The notes beneath the pieces were generated by a model, which saw nothing but the letters and a program-made list of their open reading frames with translations, did not search any database and was not told where the DNA came from. The position numbers were made by a program, and so were the translations under genes. 64,000 nt of DNA, from NCBI RefSeq assembly GCF_001685355.1, contig NZ_CP016438.1:124001-188000 (forward strand), in the 5' to 3' direction. This stretch comes from Streptomyces lincolnensis. Its GTDB lineage: Bacteria > Actinomycetota > Actinomycetes > Streptomycetales > Streptomycetaceae. Positions 9,807-17,773 of the stretch are shown one piece after another. Numbering within the stretch: the first letter of the stretch is position 1; each line of letters starts with the position of its first letter.

Positions 9807-9946
9807 ACCCCTGTCTCCCCGTGTGGTGGGTGGGCGCCGGTCACCGACCCCGCCGTGTCAGTTCGTGGTGTGCGTTCCCCACTGCTGCGACCAGCTTGGC
9901 AAGGGCGGGCCCCGCATACGTCATGCTGCGGGGCGGTACGGACCTA

Positions 9947-9990
9947 GACCTAGGTCGATGCCCGTGATCGACCTAGGTCGATCACGGGCA
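9947..9990. promoter_or_regulatory. 32-bp perfect palindrome plus repeated half-site upstream of lanKC
   Basis: Positions 9959-9990 form a perfect inverted repeat (half-site TGCCCGTGATCGACCT, centre CCTAGG at 9972-9977). The 13-base element GACCTAGGTCGAT occurs inside it (9970-9982) and again 23 bp to the left (9947-9959). This lies 141-184 bp before the lanKC start in an otherwise gene-free interval (9807-10220). Two turns of helix between copies suggests an operator for a dimeric regulator controlling the lanthipeptide operon. A hairpin terminator is less likely because there is no T-run and no gene ends here. Confidence 0.6.
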
Positions 9991-10271
9991 CCCGGGCTCG
10001 CGCACCGGCGGTGACGGGCCGCGGTCGTCCCGTCCGGAACCGGCCGTACGGGAGGGCCCGGCCGAGGCTGCGGGAAACGTGCCGGCCAACACGGGCCCTC
10101 GAACGACCGGGAGGAGCCCGACCCGTCCAGCGGCGCCGGACACAGGTCCCGCGCTTCCAGAGGGGCGACTGCCGGAGTGAGGTGACCCCGGTGGTGTGGA
10201 CTGGTATGCCCCGGTTCTGATGGAGTCGGGTTGCTGGACGATTGACGCTCCAGCAGCCTTCGGAGGCCGTG

Positions 10272-10574
10272 ATGCCCCGCAGCTATCCGCCCGAGTTCCG
10301 CCGCAAGGTCCTTGATCTCGTTGCATCCGGAAGGAAGGTCGTCGAGGTAGCCCAGCTCCTTGGCATCAGCGATCAGACGATCTACGTCTGGCGGCGCCAA
10401 CACCTCATCGACACCGGACAGTTGCCCGGCACGACCAGCAACGACCGGTCCGAACTCGCTGCGGCCCGCAAACGCATCGCCGAGCTGGAGGCCGAGTTGG
10501 CTATCCACCGGCGGGCCGCCGAACTGCTGGGCGAGGTCACGTCCCCAAAAGGCGGTTCGAAGCCATCCGCGTGA
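10272..10574 (+). CDS. IS3 OrfA (transposase helix-turn-helix subunit)
   Basis: The 100-residue protein starts at ATG 10272 after GGAGG. It has the IS3 OrfA layout: an N-terminal HTH (YPPEFRRKVLDLVASGRKVV, then AQLLGISDQTIYVWRRQH) and a C-terminal leucine-zipper-like coiled coil (LAAARKRIAELEAELAIHRRAAELL) for dimerisation. It binds the element ends. Its 3' end overlaps orfB, and ribosomes that slip there make the OrfAB transposase. Confidence 0.85.
   Translation: MPRSYPPEFRRKVLDLVASGRKVVEVAQLLGISDQTIYVWRRQHLIDTGQLPGTTSNDRSELAAARKRIAELEAELAIHRRAAELLGEVTSPKGGSKPSA
10544..10550 (+). promoter_or_regulatory. Programmed -1 frameshift heptamer CCCAAAA
   Basis: In the orfA frame the bases read C CCA AAA, the canonical X XXY YYZ slippery pattern. 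A slip by -1 leads into ARG-ARG-PHE-GLU-ALA-ILE-ARG and straight into orfB, which recreates the expected N-terminus of the orfB product. This supports OrfAB fusion by frameshifting rather than separate initiation. Confidence 0.75.
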
Positions 10575-11401
10575 TGGCCCGTGAACACCTGCCAGTGCAG
10601 CTGGCCTTCCGGGTGCTGCACGTCGCGGAGTCCGGGTACTACGCCTGGCGGGAGCGTCCGCCGTCGAACCGCCTGGTCAAGCGCGCCTGGCTGACCGAGG
10701 CCATCGTGGGCATCCACACCGCCTCCCGCGGCACCTACGGGACGCGCCGGGTGCACGCCGAGCTCGGTCTGGGCCTGCGCATCCATGTCAGCCACGGCAC
10801 TGTGGAGCTGCTGATGCAGCGCGCCGGCCTGCCCGGCAACCGGCGCCCCCGCGCCAAGCACGTGACCCCATCGGTCGCCGATCTGGTGGAGCGGAACTTC
10901 ACCCGTCACGCCCGGGACCAGTTATGGGTCACGGACATCACCGAGCACCCCACCTTTGAGGGCAAGGTGTACTGCGCGGTCGTCCTGGACACGTTCTCGC
11001 GACGCGTGGTGGGCTGGCCGATCGACGCCTCGCCCACCGCGGCGCTGACCACCAACGCCCTGGCCATCGGCAACCGCTCCCCGCGGCCGGGCGGCACCCT
11101 CATCCACTCCGACCACGGAGTGCAGTTCGGGTCCTGGGCGTTCACCCAGCGCGCGAGGGCCTCCGGGCTGCTGCCCTCGATGGGCTCCATCGAGGACTGC
11201 GTGGACAACGCGATGATGGAGTCCTTCTGGGCCCGCGTCCAGGTCGAACTACTCAACCGCAGAAGGTGGCGAACCCGCCTGGAGCTGTCTACCGCCCTCT
11301 TCGAGTACCTGGAAATCTTCCACAACCGCCAGCGCAGACACTCCGCACTGGGCATGCTCAGCCCGGTGGAGTACGAACAACGCACCCCGCCAGCAGCCTG
11401 A
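10571..11401 (+). CDS. IS3 OrfB (DDE transposase)
   Basis: The 276-residue annotated part begins at GTG 10571, but the true reading probably enters by frameshift near 10550. The rve-type catalytic core is complete: D122 in LWVTDITEH, D181 in LIHSDHGVQF and E217 in MMESFWARVQVE, with the typical HTH_21-like N-terminal region (SRGTYGTRRVHAEL). The C-terminus (NRQRRHSALGMLSPVEYE) is standard for IS3. No internal stops or shifts, so it may be active. Confidence 0.9.
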   Translation: MMAREHLPVQLAFRVLHVAESGYYAWRERPPSNRLVKRAWLTEAIVGIHTASRGTYGTRRVHAELGLGLRIHVSHGTVELLMQRAGLPGNRRPRAKHVTPSVADLVERNFTRHARDQLWVTDITEHPTFEGKVYCAVVLDTFSRRVVGWPIDASPTAALTTNALAIGNRSPRPGGTLIHSDHGVQFGSWAFTQRARASGLLPSMGSIEDCVDNAMMESFWARVQVELLNRRRWRTRLELSTALFEYLEIFHNRQRRHSALGMLSPVEYEQRTPPAA

Positions 11402-11467
11402 AACCAAGCAACTCGACTCCACCCAACGCGGGACGTCCGTCCTGATACCAGGTCTACGGTCCTGGCA

Positions 11468-12496
11468 TCAGGACCGCACACGAACGCCGGGAGGAGGAGC
11501 GGGGACGACGGGCAGTTCGGTGCCCGGAGGCCGCAGGGGCGGGACGGTCGGCCGCTCGGGAACGACCGTACCGGTGCGCCGGAACCGGCTCGGGCTGACG
11601 CCTCGGATCCGTTTGAACGCTGCGCTGAACGCGAACGCGTCGGAGTAGCCCACGGTGCGGCCGATCTCCGCGACGGTCGCCGCCTCACGTTCGGCCAACA
11701 GGTCCGCCGCGAGCGTCATGCGCCAGCGGGTGAGGTAGGTCAGCGGCGGTTCGCCGACCAGGTCGGCGAACCGCTTCGCCAACGTGGAACGTGACACTCC
11801 GGTCCGGTCGGCCAGCGAGGACACCGTCCACGGGGCCGCTGGTTCGGCGTGCAGCAGGCGCAGCGCGTCGCCGACCACCGGGTCCCGCTGGGCGGCGTAC
11901 CAGGCGGGCGGCTCGCCGCCGGGCCGGTCGAAGTACTCGCGCAGCGCGCACACCAGCATCCAGTCCAGCAGCCGGTCGAGGACCACCTGCTGGCCCGGGG
12001 TGTCGGTGGCGACCTCGGCGGCGAGGTGGTCGAGTACGGCGTCGGTCCCGCCGCCGGATACGACGTGCAGCACGACGGGCAGCCCGTCCAGCAGCCTGCG
12101 GCTGATCTCGCCGCGTACCGGGTAGGCGCCGACGATCAGCGTCGTCGCGCCGTCGCAGGCGTCGCCGTCGCAGTCGTTCCAGCCGAGCCGGTGCCGGGTC
12201 CCGCCCTGCTCGGGCGTCGCGCAGTGCTCGCCGCACGCGATCGGTTCGGCCCGGGTGCCGACCTCGTCGACGAAGGTGAACGGTGCGGGGCCCCGCACGA
12301 TGACCGTCTCGCCGGCGCGGAGCTGTTCGGGCGGGTGGTGCTCCGGCACGATCCAGCCCGCCCCGCCGAGGACGGTGCACAACGTCAGCGGCGCGCCGTC
12401 CACGAAGTGCAACGCCCAAGGCGGGGACAGGATCGAGTTGCCGAACAACGAGCCCTGGGCCCGCATCCCGCGGAAGAGGTCACCGAACGCGTCCAC
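11468..12496 (-). CDS. AraC-family transcriptional regulator
   Basis: The 342-residue protein has an N-terminal cupin-like sensing region (residues 1-200, with WALHFVDGAPLTLCTVLGG) and a C-terminal pair of HTH motifs: WTVSSLADRTGVSRSTLAKRF and then TVAEIGRTVGYSDAFAFSAA followed by the signature RIRGVSPSRFRR. It is divergent from the NmrA-type reductase gene, with 82 bp between starts. That arrangement is common for AraC/cupin regulators that control a neighbouring redox gene. The inducer is unknown. Confidence 0.88.
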   Translation of the reverse strand: MDAFGDLFRGMRAQGSLFGNSILSPPWALHFVDGAPLTLCTVLGGAGWIVPEHHPPEQLRAGETVIVRGPAPFTFVDEVGTRAEPIACGEHCATPEQGGTRHRLGWNDCDGDACDGATTLIVGAYPVRGEISRRLLDGLPVVLHVVSGGGTDAVLDHLAAEVATDTPGQQVVLDRLLDWMLVCALREYFDRPGGEPPAWYAAQRDPVVGDALRLLHAEPAAPWTVSSLADRTGVSRSTLAKRFADLVGEPPLTYLTRWRMTLAADLLAEREAATVAEIGRTVGYSDAFAFSAAFKRIRGVSPSRFRRTGTVVPERPTVPPLRPPGTELPVVPAPPPGVRVRS

Positions 12497-12578
12497 CCCA
12501 CCGAGGTTAGACGATTACACATGCGATCCGGCTTTTCACCTATGTATTCGTCCGAGCAGACGCCGTTGAATCGCTGCC

Positions 12579-13415
12579 ATGAGCAACGACACCACCCTCG
12601 TCCTCGGCGCCACCGGCAAGACCGGCCGACGGGTCGCCGCCCGGTTGCGGCTGCGCGGCACGCAGGTGCGCGCCGCCTCCCGATCCAGCCGGACCCGCTT
12701 CGACTGGTCCGACCCCGACGGCTGGGATTCGGCCCTGCAGGGCATCACCTCCGCCTACGTGGTGCCCCCGCCCGTGCCCGGACCGGTACACGAGTTCGTG
12801 GCGCGGGCCGAGGCCGCCGGCGTGCAGCACCTTGTCCTGCTCTCCGGGCACGGTGCCGACGCCTGGGGTGACTCCACGTTCGGCCTGGACATGCGCTCGG
12901 CCGAAGACGCCGTGCGCGGCTCGGCACTGGAGTGGACCGTCCTGCGGCCGTCGAACTTCAACCAGAACTTCGACGAGGACCTCTTCCACGCCCCGCTGGT
13001 CGCCGGCGAACTGGCGCTCCCGGCCGGTGCTGTCCCCGAGCCGTTCATCGACCTGGAGGACGTCGCCGACGCCGCGGCCGCGGTGCTGGCCGAGCCCGGC
13101 CGGCATGCCGGGCGGATCTACGAGCTGACCGGGCCGCGCGCGCTGACCTTCGAGGAGGCCGTCGAGCTGATCTCCCGGGCGTCCGGACTGCCCATGACCT
13201 ACAAGCGGCTTTCCCCCGCCGAGTACACCGCGGCGCTGGTCGCGGAGGGGTGGGGCGAGGACGACGCGCACCACGTCGCCGAGATGTTCGTGTTGATGGA
13301 GCGCGGGGTGATTGCCGAAACGACGGACGGTATCGCCACCGTGTTGGGGCGAGCGCCCCGAAGCTTCGAGGACTACGTGGTGCGGGCCGCGGCAGCGGGA
13401 GCCTGGCGGCCATGA
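12579..13415 (+). CDS. NmrA/SDR-type NAD(P)H-binding protein
   Basis: The 278-residue product opens with a Rossmann fold glycine motif (TLVLGATGKTGRRVAARL), has an NmrA-like middle (VQHLVLLSGHGAD and WTVLRPSNFNQNF) and ends with a substrate-lid region (LTFEEAVELISRASGLPM). The classic SDR Tyr-x3-Lys pair is not evident, which fits the atypical NmrA group acting as redox sensors or quinone/azo reductases. It is probably regulated by the divergent AraC gene. Downstream continuity is interrupted by a TnpB element. Confidence 0.85.
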   Translation: MSNDTTLVLGATGKTGRRVAARLRLRGTQVRAASRSSRTRFDWSDPDGWDSALQGITSAYVVPPPVPGPVHEFVARAEAAGVQHLVLLSGHGADAWGDSTFGLDMRSAEDAVRGSALEWTVLRPSNFNQNFDEDLFHAPLVAGELALPAGAVPEPFIDLEDVADAAAAVLAEPGRHAGRIYELTGPRALTFEEAVELISRASGLPMTYKRLSPAEYTAALVAEGWGEDDAHHVAEMFVLMERGVIAETTDGIATVLGRAPRSFEDYVVRAAAAGAWRP

Positions 13416-13608
13416 CCTCTCGGGCGGCCGTCCAGCGGCTGCGCCGGACTCCGGCGGTGGGGGTGTTGCGCGCCGGGGTGGTCTCCCAACGGTTGCCGCC
13501 GCGCATCCGGTCCGCGCTGTCAGCCCGCCGTGATCGCGGTGAGCGAACGGAGCGAAACCTCCATCCACCGTCACGCCAGCATCTTCTGAAAGGACCGCAT
13601 TGACTTCC

Positions 13609-13630
13609 TCCCCCGCCTAAAGGCGGGGGA
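13609..13630. repeat. IS200/IS605-type right-end hairpin (TnpB element 1)
   Basis: Perfect 9-bp arms TCCCCCGCC and GGCGGGGGA enclose a TAAA loop just past the 3' end of the minus-strand tnpB. Sub-terminal hairpins of this kind mark IS605-family ends, and the guide (omega) RNA of TnpB normally spans this 3' region on the same strand. Confidence 0.7.
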
Positions 13631-14825
13631 TTCCAGCGGTCGCCCGCTGGGGTTCCTGCTTCAGCGACGACCGCCCCGTCCGGGAGGACTCCCGTTGAGG
13701 TCTTACACCGTCTCCACAGGCAGACGCCGCCAGCCCGGCGGCCAGGATGTTGCGTGCCGCGTTCACGTCGCGGTCATGCACCGCACCGCAGACGCACGTC
13801 CATTCGCGGACGTTCAGCGGCAGTTTCGCGCGGACCGTCCCGCAGTTCCCGCACAGCTTGCTGCTGGGGAAAAAGCGGTCGATCACGACGAGCTCGCGCC
13901 CGTACCAGGCGCACTTGTACTCCAGCATGGAGCGCAGCTGCGTCCACGACGCATCGCTGATGGCGCGCGCGAGGGTGCCGTTCTTCAGCAGGTTGCGGAC
14001 GCTCAGGTCCTCGATCACGACCGTTTGGTTCTCACGGACGAGTCGGGTCGACAGCTTGTGCAGGACGTCACGGCGCCGGTCGGCGATCCGCGCATGCACA
14101 CGGGCGACCTTACGGCGGGCCTTCTCCCGGTTCGCCGAGCCCTTCGCCTTGCGCGACAACTCCCGCTGCGCACGGGCCAGCCGCGCCCGGTCACGCCGTT
14201 CGTGCCGGGGATTGGTGATCTTCTCCCCGGTGGACAGCGTCACCAGGGAGGTGATCCCGGCATCCAGGCCGACGGCCGCCGTGGTGGCGGCGGCCGGGGC
14301 GATGTGGTCCTCGCACAGCAGGGACACGAACCAGCGACCCGCCGCGTCACGGGACACCGTCACCGTCGTGGGCTCGGCACCTTCCGGCAGCGGGCGCGAC
14401 CAGCGGATGTCCAGAGGGTCGGCCATCTTGGCCAAAGTCAGCTGCCCCTGGCGCCATGTGAAGGCGCTGCGGGTGTACTCGGCCGACGCCCGCGACTTCT
14501 TGCGGGACTTGTAGCGCGGGTACTTCGCGCGCTGGGCGAAGAAGTTCCCGAACGCCGACTGCAGATGGCGCAGCGCCTGCTGCAGCGGAACCGAGGACAC
14601 CTCCGTCAAGAAGGCCAGTTCCTCGCGCTTCTTCCACTGCGTCAGCGCGGCCGAGGACTGCACGTAGGAGATGCGGCGCTGCTCGCCGTACCAGGCCCGG
14701 GTGCGCTCCTCCAGCGCCTTGTTGTAGACGAGGCGGACACAGCCGAACGTGCGCGACAACTCAGCCGCCTGCACGCCGGTGGGGTAAAAGCGGTACTTGA
14801 ACGCCCGCTTGACCTGCTGCGTCAC
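13617..14825 (-). CDS. tnpB: TnpB RNA-guided nuclease (element 1, no TnpA)
   Basis: The 402-residue protein is full length. The OrfB N-terminal HTH domain (KYRFYPTGVQAAELSRTFGC) is followed by the beta-barrel region and a RuvC core: D188 in GLDAGITSLV, E272 in VVIEDLSVRNLL and D353 in VHDRDVNAARNIL. A zinc ribbon uses C325, C328, C344 and C346. The family cuts DNA guided by an RNA made from the element's right end. There is no tnpA here, so the element would move only with help in trans. It separates the reductase gene from the PPOX gene. Confidence 0.93.
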   Translation of the reverse strand: MTQQVKRAFKYRFYPTGVQAAELSRTFGCVRLVYNKALEERTRAWYGEQRRISYVQSSAALTQWKKREELAFLTEVSSVPLQQALRHLQSAFGNFFAQRAKYPRYKSRKKSRASAEYTRSAFTWRQGQLTLAKMADPLDIRWSRPLPEGAEPTTVTVSRDAAGRWFVSLLCEDHIAPAAATTAAVGLDAGITSLVTLSTGEKITNPRHERRDRARLARAQRELSRKAKGSANREKARRKVARVHARIADRRRDVLHKLSTRLVRENQTVVIEDLSVRNLLKNGTLARAISDASWTQLRSMLEYKCAWYGRELVVIDRFFPSSKLCGNCGTVRAKLPLNVREWTCVCGAVHDRDVNAARNILAAGLAASACGDGVRPQRESSRTGRSSLKQEPQRATAGIPRL

Positions 14826-14827
14826 GC

Positions 14828-14854
14828 CTCACACCGTATCAGTTTCGGTGTGAG
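14828..14854. repeat. Left-end hairpin of TnpB element 1
   Basis: Arms CTCACACCG (14828-14836) and CGGTGTGAG (14846-14854) flank a 9-base loop immediately upstream of the tnpB start. Its position fits the left-end hairpin of an IS1341-type element. Confidence 0.5.
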
Positions 14855-14945
14855 CAGCAGGTGCCGGCCGGTGGACGGCGCACGCCGGTCCGCCCTGGCG
14901 GCGAACCGGCTCCCCCTGCCCTGCTCCGCAGGAGCTTCGCTTCCT

Positions 14946-14965
14946 CCCCGGCCTAAAGGCCGGGG
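14946..14965. repeat. Second TAAA-loop IS605-type hairpin
   Basis: Arms CCCCGGCC and GGCCGGGG enclose TAAA, in the same orientation and flanking context (CTTCCTCC before, TATCC after) as the element 1 right end. No tnpB follows, so this is a solo end or a relic of another insertion, lying 20-40 bp before the PPOX start. Confidence 0.6.
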
Positions 14966-14986
14966 TATCCACGAAGGAGAGACCCG

Positions 14987-15415
14987 ATGACCACAGCCAC
15001 CAGCCGGCTGACCGCCGAGGACCTCGAGTTCCTCGGACGCCCCCTGCACGGGTTCCTGTCCGTGGCCGGGGGAACGCAGCCGCCACAGCCCCGGCCAGTG
15101 TGGTTCGAGGCCACCGCAGAGGGGACGATCCAGTTCTTCACGGAGCCGGGCTCGCTGAAGGTGCGGCGCCTGCACCGCGACCCCCGCGCCTCGATCGTTG
15201 TCGCAGCCCCGGTAGGTGAGCGTGAGCGCTGGGTGTCCGTCGTCGGCCGCACCACGATGGCGGCCGACGGAGCACACGACCTGTGTTCCCGCCTCGCCGC
15301 TCGCTACTGGGACCTCGACGACCAGGCCCGGGCCCACGACCTCGCCATGATGCTGGCCGCTGACCCACTCCGCGTCGTCATCCACCCGGAGACCGTGCAC
15401 CGCTACGGGCACTGA
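14987..15415 (+). CDS. PPOX-class (split-barrel) F420- or FMN-dependent oxidoreductase
   Basis: The 142-residue protein has the pyridoxamine-5'-phosphate-oxidase split-barrel layout: FLGRPLHGFLSVAGG, PRPVWFEATAEGTIQFFTEP, and RRLHRDPRASIVVAAPVGE, the last being the usual R-L-x-x-D-P-R-A turn. Many actinobacterial members bind F420. The start at ATG 14987 follows GAAGGAGA. An IS605-type hairpin ends about 20 bases before that site, so its original promoter or operon link to the reductase upstream may have been cut. Confidence 0.85.
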   Translation: MTTATSRLTAEDLEFLGRPLHGFLSVAGGTQPPQPRPVWFEATAEGTIQFFTEPGSLKVRRLHRDPRASIVVAAPVGERERWVSVVGRTTMAADGAHDLCSRLAARYWDLDDQARAHDLAMMLAADPLRVVIHPETVHRYGH

Positions 15416-15424
15416 CCTCCAGCC

Positions 15425-16014
15425 TCAGCTCACGCCACCGATACGTCGGACTACGCAGAGACAGTTGCCAGCGTGCCCAGCGTGCCCTGGTTTCCGCGTA
15501 CTCTCCGGTGCGCGGCCGGGCCGGTACGCTTGAACGTGGCCAGTCGTCAGGCCACGTTGGTGTCCCGGCCGGTGGCCCTGAGGCAGTTCTTCAGACGGTA
15601 GGCCGAGGCAGTCGGTCACGATGTGCCGCTTCCGCCCGTTGATCTGCTTGCCTCCGTCGTAGCCACGCGAGCCGGCGGGTACCGTCGCGGCGGCCTTCAC
15701 CGACTGCGCGTCGATGATCCCGGCCGTCGGTTCCGCCTCGCGGCCCTCACGGACCCGGACCCGGTGGTCACGAAGCCGGTCGTGGAACTCGGTGATCAGT
15801 CCGTGCTGCCGCCAACGGCGGAAGAAGGCGTAGACGCGGTCCCAGCCGGGGAAGTCCACGGGCATTGACCGCCAGGAGATCCCGCCCGCCACGAGATAGC
15901 GGATCGCATCCAACATCTGCCGGTGGCAGTACCCTTCGGGCTGCCCACCCGGCCCTCCAGCCAGGCCGGCGTGGGCAACAGCGGCCGTACCACCGTCCAC
16001 TCATCGTCGCTCAT
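15425..16014 (-). pseudogene. IS5-family transposase, frameshifted
   Basis: The N-terminal part (MSDDEWTVVRPLLPTPAW) starts at 16014 in one frame. The next part (MLDAIRYLVAGGISWRSMPV, VYAFFRRWRQHG, GIIDAQSVKAA, GYDGGKQINGRKRHIVTDCL) continues in another, so at least one frameshift lies near 15950. After DCLGL (about 15600) similarity ends in unrelated residues, so the second half of the DDE domain is lost. Only the first catalytic Asp (GIIDAQS) remains. Confidence 0.8.
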
Positions 16015-16372
16015 GTCCGAGGGATACCGGCGCACCCGGTCCGGATGATCTGCCGCGTTGCCGTACACGTGCGCGAGGCAATCGCACGACACGACGGACG
16101 AGTTGAAGTCTGCGCGCGCGAACGCGTACAACAACAACGGAGCCTCCTTGGACCGCTCGGTCAGGTTCGCACCACCGAGCTACCAAGAGGCCCCGCCTTC
16201 ATGTCCGCACCACCGCAAGATCACCCGACCAGGAACCTTGTTCGACCTGCACGTTCCATGATCGGTACGACAACGGCCTCTGAGAGCTCGCAGACAGCTT
16301 GAACAACAGGAGGCTCGCGTGAGCTTCGGTCGTAACTCTCAACAGCCGAATGATCACTGAGAGTTCACGCTC
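16015..16372. other. Gene-free stretch
   Basis: No convincing frame or structure on either strand; it probably contains the degraded left flank of the IS5 copy. Confidence 0.35.
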
Positions 16373-16507
16373 GTGCGAGATGTGTACCGGCAGGGCACTC
16401 CTGTGAGGGACGTCGAGAAGTGGGTGAAGCTGCGCATCGCCAAGTACCGCGCGTCCGAGATGAGGAGGTTCCACACCGACTGGGAGAAGTTCAACTCGAC
16501 ACGATGA
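16373..16507 (+). CDS. Small hypothetical protein
   Basis: A GTG-started frame of 44 residues, rich in charged residues (WVKLRIAKYRASEMRRFHTD), with codon use like real genes. Its stop overlaps the ATG of the next small frame (ATGA at 16504-16507), suggesting coupled translation. It may be the tail of a lost gene. No family recognised. Confidence 0.35.
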   Translation: MRDVYRQGTPVRDVEKWVKLRIAKYRASEMRRFHTDWEKFNSTR

Positions 16508-16761
16508 GCGAGGCGCCCCAGGTTCGCAAGGAGGAGCACGCGAAGGCGACCCGGGTTCGCAGCGTGGAGCGCGCGAAGGCGAACGGCACCGTGCCGATCT
16601 ACCTGATGCATCGGCGATCTCTCCCTTGCGTCGTGGCGTCCTCCACCGGCCCCGTGATGGCCGGTGGCGTGCCCGCGCGAGGCCAGCGCCCTGATGGCTC
16701 GGTGGCCGCTGCATGCCCCTCCTGCGGGCTCCTGACGGCCATCGTGAACACCCGCCCCTAG
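16504..16761 (+). CDS. Small hypothetical protein
   Basis: The 85-residue frame starts inside the stop of the preceding one. It has a basic N-terminal half (VRKEEHAKATRVRSVERAKA) and a late C-P-S-C. I do not recognise it; it could be a broken plasmid-type gene. Confidence 0.3.
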   Translation: MSEAPQVRKEEHAKATRVRSVERAKANGTVPIYLMHRRSLPCVVASSTGPVMAGGVPARGQRPDGSVAAACPSCGLLTAIVNTRP

Positions 16762-16908
16762 GGAGCGTATGTGGTTGCGATCACCAGGCGGTCCAGGTGA
16801 GTTCTCTGAGCCAGATCATCGAGGCGCGCAGGTGAGCCGGCGAAGTGGGCTGCGACGGCGCCGTCCCCAAGTCCCTGTCCCGCACGGGGCCCCGTCGCCC
16901 GTGCCTTC

Positions 16909-17604
16909 CTAGATCGTGCCGCTCCACGCCCGGCGGTTCTCCCGTCGGCGCACATGGCCGCGCCAGCCCGCGAGCAGCGTCATGCCCGTCCATGCGGCGA
17001 CTCCCGTGACGAGGCCGCCGAGCCTGCCTTCGGGGTCGACGTCCACGGCGTCCTCCAGGGGGACGGCGCCTTCCGGGTCGCGGAGGATCTCGATGCGGTC
17101 GCCCACCCGGTAACCGGGGTTGCTTCCCCGGTACTCGAGGGTCTCGTCGAGTTCACCGTCCGGCCCGACCAGTGTGAACCGGTGGTTCTTGCTCGCCGTT
17201 CCCGCCGCGCTGTCCGCGGTGATCGTGACGGTCTCGCGGACGCCACGTCGGTCGAGCGCCGCCTCGGGGGCGTACTGGACGGACCCGACGAGAATGAAGA
17301 GCGCGGGGACCACGGAGAGGAGGGCGAGCCACCACGCCCTGTGGAGCAGCCGCAGCACGATCACGAAGACCAGGCAGCCGAGCACGCCCGCCGCGATCGG
17401 GATGAAGTCCATGCCCAGCGTGACGTAGGCGAGTCCGGTGTTGCCGGCGGCGATCCCCCAGGCGACCAGCAGCACCCAGAGCGTGGCGAGTACGGACGCC
17501 CCGGCGCTCCTTCCCGTGCGCTGCCCACCTGGAGCGGGCACTCCGGCCCCGGCCGCGTCCCCGACGCCGCCCGCCACGGGCGCGTTCATCCTCTGATCGC
17601 TCAT
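16909..17604 (-). CDS. DUF3592-like membrane protein
   Basis: The 231-residue protein, starting at ATG 17604 (MSDQRM), has three hydrophobic stretches in its first half (SVLATLWVLLVAWGIAAG, FIPIAAGVLGCLVFVIVLRL, WWLALLSVVPALFILVG). A soluble domain then ends in YRVGDRIEILRDPEGAVPLE, the sort of beta-rich segment with a PG-x-x-Y-R-V-G-D turn seen in DUF3592 proteins. A last hydrophobic segment precedes a basic C-terminus. Function unknown, single-gene unit. Confidence 0.65.
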   Translation of the reverse strand: MSDQRMNAPVAGGVGDAAGAGVPAPGGQRTGRSAGASVLATLWVLLVAWGIAAGNTGLAYVTLGMDFIPIAAGVLGCLVFVIVLRLLHRAWWLALLSVVPALFILVGSVQYAPEAALDRRGVRETVTITADSAAGTASKNHRFTLVGPDGELDETLEYRGSNPGYRVGDRIEILRDPEGAVPLEDAVDVDPEGRLGGLVTGVAAWTGMTLLAGWRGHVRRRENRRAWSGTI

Positions 17605-17745
17605 CCGCGCAGCATACGAGGTGGCCGGAACGCCGTGCCCACGTGGCCCGGGACTGCGGCACACGAGGCGGCCTTCGAGGCCATCGGAACCGACGGTTAC
17701 GCGGCCGCACGGTAGCACTGGGCCGGCACACACATCGTGACTCCT

Positions 17746-17766
17746 CCCCCTCATAAATGGAGGGGG
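17746..17766. repeat. Right-end hairpin of the IS605-type element
   Basis: Arms CCCCCTC (17746-17752) and GAGGGGG (17760-17766) with an A/T-rich loop, directly after the tnpB stop on the minus strand. The omega-RNA would be expected to end near here. Confidence 0.5.
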
Positions 17767-17773
17767 CTTCTCG

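Larger units (their letters stand above)
10221..11421 (+). mobile_element. IS3-family insertion sequence, apparently complete
   Basis: The 1201-bp element is bounded by inverted repeats, left TGGAGTCGGGTTGCT (10221-10235) and right AGCAACTCGACTCCA (11407-11421), which match at 14 of 15 positions. It carries orfA and orfB in the usual order, with orfB in the -1 frame and a slippery heptamer at the overlap. No target duplication is visible in the flanks (TGA left, CCC right), so one end may have recombined. Both genes look intact. Confidence 0.85.

Noticed and set aside
13412..13603. 63-codon frame overlapping the NmrA gene stop
   Set aside because: It starts with ATGA coupling but its sequence is Arg-rich with no recognisable feature and it runs into the TnpB element end; not enough support.
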